Source: Treponema sp. (GTDB taxonomy: Bacteria; Spirochaetota; Spirochaetia; Treponematales; Treponemataceae). Taken from it: a stretch of DNA of 64,000 nucleotides. The translations under genes and the position numbers were made by a program. Each line of letters starts with the position of its first letter. The stretch's first letter is position 1. Shown piece by piece: positions 60,240 to 64,000 of this stretch. The DNA is taken from positions 1 to 64,000 of the forward strand of contig JAFUYH010000038.1 of assembly GCA_017470605.1 (NCBI GenBank), written 5' to 3'. Below the pieces are notes generated by a model. It saw only the letters and a program-made list of their open reading frames with translations, did no database searches and had not been told where the DNA came from.

Positions 60240-62204
60240 TTATTCGTCCAGTGTAATTCTGTTTCCGGTATAAAGGAAGTAATATCGTCCCTTAGCCGCA
60301 ATCAGCTGGTCGTGAGAACCGCGTTCAATTATCTTTCCGTGTTCCAGAACAATAATTTCATCCGCATTGCGAACCGTAGAAAGGCGGTGGGCAATTACAA
60401 AAGTAGTGCGGCCCTTCATCAAAGAATCCATACCGTCTTCAATCAGCTTTTCTGTACGGGTATCAATAGAAGATGTGGCTTCATCAAGAACCAGAACAGG
60501 AGGATTTGCAACAGCGGCACGTGCAATTGCAAGAAGCTGACGCTGGCCCTGACTGAGCGAAGCACCGTCGCCGGTAATTACAGTGTCATAACCGTTTTCC
60601 AGATGGCGGATAAAAGAGTCTGCATTTGCAAGTTTTGCAGCCTCGTAAACCTGAGCATCACTTGCCTCAAGATTTCCGTAGCGGATGTTTTCGCGTATAG
60701 TTCCTGTAAAAAGATGAGTATTCTGCTGAACCATGCCCAGAGACTTACGCAAGGAGGCCTTAGAAATATCATTCAAAGGAATTCCGTCATAAGTAATCCT
60801 GCCGCTTCCTTCCTGAACATCATAAAAGCGGGCAAGAAGGTTTATTGTAGTCGTCTTTCCTGAACCTGTAGAACCTACAAGGGCAATCTTCTGCCCCGGC
60901 TTAGCGTGAATGCATACATCATGCAAAACTGTCTTTTCAGGCTTGTAACCAAAAGTAACGTGGTCAAAAACAACTTCTCCACGCAGCTGGCTCAAAGAAC
61001 TGTCTGCAGGATTTTTCCATGCCCACTCCCCGGTACGGGCATACGACTGAACAAGGCGCGTCTGCCCTTCCCTGTCTTTTGCATCATAGGCATTAACCAG
61101 AGAAAACTTACCTTCATCAACTTCAGGTTCTTCATCTATTACACCAAAAATCCTCTCTGCTCCGGCAAGGGCATTAAGAACGCTGTTTGCCTGCTGGCTC
61201 ATCATAGAAATTGGCTGACTGAAAGAACGCGTATACTGAAGGAATGCCGCAATAGTACCCAAATCCAGAAGCCCCACAAACCAGTTTGTTGTTTCTGCTG
61301 TATTAAAGCCTGCAATCATAAGACTTGCGGCAACAATTGCAACAATTGCATACTGCATATGGCTCAGGTTATTCATCAATGGCCCCATCACGCCACCAAA
61401 AGTCATGGCGGCTGTACCAGCCCTGCGTAAATTTCCGTTCAGAACTTCAAAGCGGGCGCGGGCCTTGTCTTCATAATTAAAAACCTTAATAACCTTCTGA
61501 CCTTCAATCATTTCTTCTATATAACCGTTCAGTTCACCAACACTTTTCTGATTTTCGCGGAAGGCTTTTGCAGAACGTTTTCCAATTGCTCCTATAAGCA
61601 GACTTATAAAGAACATTGAAACAATCATAATTACAGTAAGAAGAGGACTCAGCAAAATCATCATTATGAATACTGCAATTACTGTAATAATAGAAGAAAA
61701 AAGCTGAGGAATAGTCTGACTCATCATTTCGCGGAGGGTGTCCGTATCGTTTGTAAAGCGGGACATTAATTCTCCATGAGTGTGGGCATCATAATATCTG
61801 ATTGGAAGCTGCTCAAGTTTTGTAAACAAATCTACACGAATATTATATAGAAGATTTGTTGAAATATAGAGCATAAGACGGCTGTTGCACCAAGATGCAA
61901 TTACCCCTGCCAAAAATACGCAGAATACTCCAAGAATCATTCCGCCAAAACTCTGAATTCCTGCAGCAACTTCCGCAGTAAGGCTTCCTGCTGCCTGATA
62001 CTGCTGCAAAAGAGGAATAATGTACTTGTTAAGGGCAATTTTTGTAAACATACCGCCCGCAACAGAAGCTCCGGAACTGATAAGTACACATACAAAAACC
62101 ACAAGCCATAAGGCCTTGAATTTTCCCATGTATTGTATGATTCTTCCAATTGTTTTTTTTGCGTCTTTTGGTTTTCCAAATCCTTTTGGTTTTACTGGAG
62201 GCAT
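60240..62204 (-). CDS. ABC exporter half-transporter, canonical site
   Basis: A 654-residue half-transporter: six-helix membrane domain (about 30-330) and ATPase with GSTGSGKTT, LSQGQRQLLAIARA, VLVLDEATSS and AHRLS. The catalytic Glu after Walker B is present. AAGGAG lies 6 nt before ATG 62204; the open frame to 62249 is not needed. It pairs with the half-transporter encoded upstream to form a heterodimeric exporter like TM287/288. The substrate is unknown. Confidence 0.9.
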   Translation of the reverse strand: MPPVKPKGFGKPKDAKKTIGRIIQYMGKFKALWLVVFVCVLISSGASVAGGMFTKIALNKYIIPLLQQYQAAGSLTAEVAAGIQSFGGMILGVFCVFLAGVIASWCNSRLMLYISTNLLYNIRVDLFTKLEQLPIRYYDAHTHGELMSRFTNDTDTLREMMSQTIPQLFSSIITVIAVFIMMILLSPLLTVIMIVSMFFISLLIGAIGKRSAKAFRENQKSVGELNGYIEEMIEGQKVIKVFNYEDKARARFEVLNGNLRRAGTAAMTFGGVMGPLMNNLSHMQYAIVAIVAASLMIAGFNTAETTNWFVGLLDLGTIAAFLQYTRSFSQPISMMSQQANSVLNALAGAERIFGVIDEEPEVDEGKFSLVNAYDAKDREGQTRLVQSYARTGEWAWKNPADSSLSQLRGEVVFDHVTFGYKPEKTVLHDVCIHAKPGQKIALVGSTGSGKTTTINLLARFYDVQEGSGRITYDGIPLNDISKASLRKSLGMVQQNTHLFTGTIRENIRYGNLEASDAQVYEAAKLANADSFIRHLENGYDTVITGDGASLSQGQRQLLAIARAAVANPPVLVLDEATSSIDTRTEKLIEDGMDSLMKGRTTFVIAHRLSTVRNADEIIVLEHGKIIERGSHDQLIAAKGRYYFLYTGNRITLDE

Positions 62205-62231
62205 AAAAAACTCCTTATATTTATTTATACG

Positions 62232-62323
62232 GCGCCATGGATGGCGCATTTAATCCCAAGTTTCACTGCGAGTTTTGCCAAAAACTCGCGTCGTAAAAAT
62301 TACAGGGATGTAATTTTTACGAC
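62232..62323. repeat. Tripartite hairpin cluster, copy 2
   Basis: GCGCCA-TGGA-TGGCGC (62232-62247), GCGAGTTTT-N4-AAAACTCGC (62268-62289) and GTCGTAAAAATTAC-N6-GTAATTTTTACGAC (62290-62323) follow in the same order as at 76-159. The stop codon of the upstream ABC gene (62317-62319) is formed by the last arm, so the repeat has invaded the gene end. Confidence 0.7.
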
Positions 62324-64000
62324 AAATCAGCATCACCGCTGCCCTGCTGCTGAGAGTCAAATACTTCTTTATAAATTTTATTACTTTCAAGCAGCTCTTC
62401 ATGTTTTCCAATTCCACTTACGCATCCGTCATCAAGAACTATAATCATATCAGCATCTTTTACAGAAGAAATGCGCTGTGCAATTATTATCTTTGTTGTA
62501 TCAGGAGCAATATCCTTTAATGCAGTCCGTATCCTGCTTTCTGTTGCCGTATCAACAGCAGAAGTGCTGTCATCAAGAATCAGAACCTTAGGATTTTTTA
62601 GAAGTGCCCTGGCAATACACAGTCTCTGCTTCTGACCGCCGGAAACATTTACACCACCCTGACCAAGTTCCGTTTCATAACCTTCCGGGAAAGAAGAAAC
62701 AAAAGAATCTGCATCTGCGGCTTTACAGGCTGCAATAATCTGCTCATCACTAGCATTTTCATTACCCCACTTGAGGTTTTCTTTGATAGTGCCGGAAAAA
62801 AGAACATTTTTCTGCAAAACCATTGCAACAGAATCACGCAGAACCTTAATGTCATAATCGCGAACATCATGACCGCCCAGCATGACTTTTCCGGAAAAAA
62901 CATCATAAAGGCGGGGCAAAAGAGATACCAGAGAAGTTTTTGAAGAACCGGTTCCGCCAATAATTCCCACAACAGAACCGCTTGGAATATCAATATTAAT
63001 ATCTTTTAAAACACAGTTTTCTTCCCGCTTATTATAGCTGAAATTAACATTTTCAAAGCGGATTGAACCGTCAGAAACCTGCATGAGAGGATTATGGGCA
63101 TCTGCAATATCAGGCACTTCGTCCAGAACTTCTACAATACGGTGATTTGAAGCCTGTACCATTACAAGGGAAACAAAAACCATACCCAGCATCATCATGG
63201 ACATAAGAACCTGAGAAACATAGGTAAAGAAACTGATAAGTTCACCAGACTGCATAGTGCCAAACACAACCTGTCTTCCGCCAAACCACATAACGGCAAT
63301 CATTGCAATGTACATTACAAGCTGCATGAGAGGCATCATAAAAATAATCAGCTTTTCTGCATGCGTCTGAGCCTTCTTTACATCTTCCGCAGCCTTTCTG
63401 AACTTTTCTTCTTCATAAGGCTGGCGAACATAAGCCTTTACAATGCGGATTCCAATCAGATTTTCCTGAATAGCGCCGTTCATCACGTCAAACTTCTTCA
63501 TCATTTTTTCAAAGCGAGGATAAGCCAGAGAAGAAATAATGATGATTCCGATTGCAATTACAGGAATCGCGATAAGAAAGAGAATGGCCATGCTTGGATT
63601 AATACTAAAGGCCATAATAGTACCCGCAATCATCATAAATGGAGAGCGCACACACATGTGAATAAGCATACGGTAAACGTTCTGAGCCATATTAACGTCT
63701 GTAGTAAGGCGGGTGATAAGAGAAGCAGAGCTGAATTTGTCTATATTGGCAAATGAAAAAGTCTGAATCTTATCGTACAGGCGTTTTCGCAGAGTATAGC
63801 CGAAGCCCTGAGCTGCATAAGTAGAAAAAACAGACCCAAGAACTCCGCATACCAGAGAAACTATGGCAAGAGCAATCATTGTAAGCCCCCAGCGGATAAC
63901 ATAAGGAAGGTCGCTGCCGGCTATTCCCACGTCAATGATTCTTGCCATTATAAATGGAATGACAACTTCCATAACAACTTCACCTATCATGGCGATTGGA
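62317..64000 (-). CDS. ABC exporter half-transporter, degenerate site (5' end missing)
   Basis: The C-terminal 561 residues of a half-transporter; the frame stays open past the window end (Pro-Ala-Ile before the first visible Met), so the start is outside. The membrane domain is followed by Walker A GGTGSSKTS, signature VSGGQKQRLCIARA and Walker B VLILDDSTSAVD, where Asp replaces the catalytic Glu, and IIAQRIS replaces the H-loop His with Gln. This is the degenerate partner of the ABC gene at 60240, as in TM287/288-type exporters. Confidence 0.9.
   Translation of the reverse strand, partial: PIAMIGEVVMEVVIPFIMARIIDVGIAGSDLPYVIRWGLTMIALAIVSLVCGVLGSVFSTYAAQGFGYTLRKRLYDKIQTFSFANIDKFSSASLITRLTTDVNMAQNVYRMLIHMCVRSPFMMIAGTIMAFSINPSMAILFLIAIPVIAIGIIIISSLAYPRFEKMMKKFDVMNGAIQENLIGIRIVKAYVRQPYEEEKFRKAAEDVKKAQTHAEKLIIFMMPLMQLVMYIAMIAVMWFGGRQVVFGTMQSGELISFFTYVSQVLMSMMMLGMVFVSLVMVQASNHRIVEVLDEVPDIADAHNPLMQVSDGSIRFENVNFSYNKREENCVLKDINIDIPSGSVVGIIGGTGSSKTSLVSLLPRLYDVFSGKVMLGGHDVRDYDIKVLRDSVAMVLQKNVLFSGTIKENLKWGNENASDEQIIAACKAADADSFVSSFPEGYETELGQGGVNVSGGQKQRLCIARALLKNPKVLILDDSTSAVDTATESRIRTALKDIAPDTTKIIIAQRISSVKDADMIIVLDDGCVSGIGKHEELLESNKIYKEVFDSQQQGSGDADLS

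Overview
The window reads as chromosome from a host-associated spirochaete of the genus Treponema or a close relative. The evidence is a Tp34-type iron lipoprotein beside an FTR1 permease, Na+-pumping oxaloacetate-decarboxylase-type genes, many short-lipobox lipoproteins, a large chemoreceptor, M16 peptidase and EAL/GGDEF proteins, Rpn nucleases and AT-rich DNA. The genus is an inference from gene content; there is no rRNA, no tRNA and no species marker. I see no CRISPR array, prophage or insertion sequence.

Layout. 1-9.5 kb: three Rpn-type nuclease genes (one cut by the window edge), an InlB-repeat lipoprotein, lon, a DUF2974 hydrolase and the uracil permease. 9.6-13.5 kb: an oadG-oadA-oadB sodium-pump operon behind a near-consensus promoter. 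13.6-20 kb: a foldback element, a small membrane protein, then outer-membrane protein, RNB ribonuclease, lysC and dapB in one direction. 20-27.6 kb: gap, two overlapping adenylyl cyclase genes, an HD hydrolase, a lipoprotein and valS. 27.7-45.7 kb: MATE exporter, ferredoxin-type aldo/keto reductase, a two-component system with a secreted protein and a divergent DUF4353 lipoprotein, chemoreceptor, EF-hand membrane protein, M16 peptidase and a composite EAL protein. 45.9-60.2 kb: an iron island with feoA-feoA-feoB and a FeoB-associated protein, a surface flavoprotein, and an FTR1/Tp34/DUF2318 operon carrying two sets of FtsX-type ABC genes. 60.2-64 kb: a two-gene heterodimeric ABC exporter, the second gene cut by the window end.

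Two systems stand out. First, the paired cyclases at 21205-23621 look like the two halves of a mammalian membrane adenylyl cyclase: each has six membrane helices, one keeps only the metal-binding aspartates, the other keeps only the transition-state Asn and Arg, and the genes overlap by 4 bp. Second, every transcription unit of the iron island has a 16-bp palindrome of the form RTTAR-N6-CTAAC at its promoter, in three cases exactly 4 nt after the -10 hexamer, so the Feo genes, the FTR1 operon and the flavoprotein probably form one iron-responsive regulon.

Several genes (lon, the aldo/keto reductase, the RNB nuclease and others) lack a Shine-Dalgarno sequence and have a -10 hexamer 6-7 nt before ATG, which predicts leaderless mRNAs. 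Many intergenic gaps are filled with hairpins, some of which are dispersed repeats.
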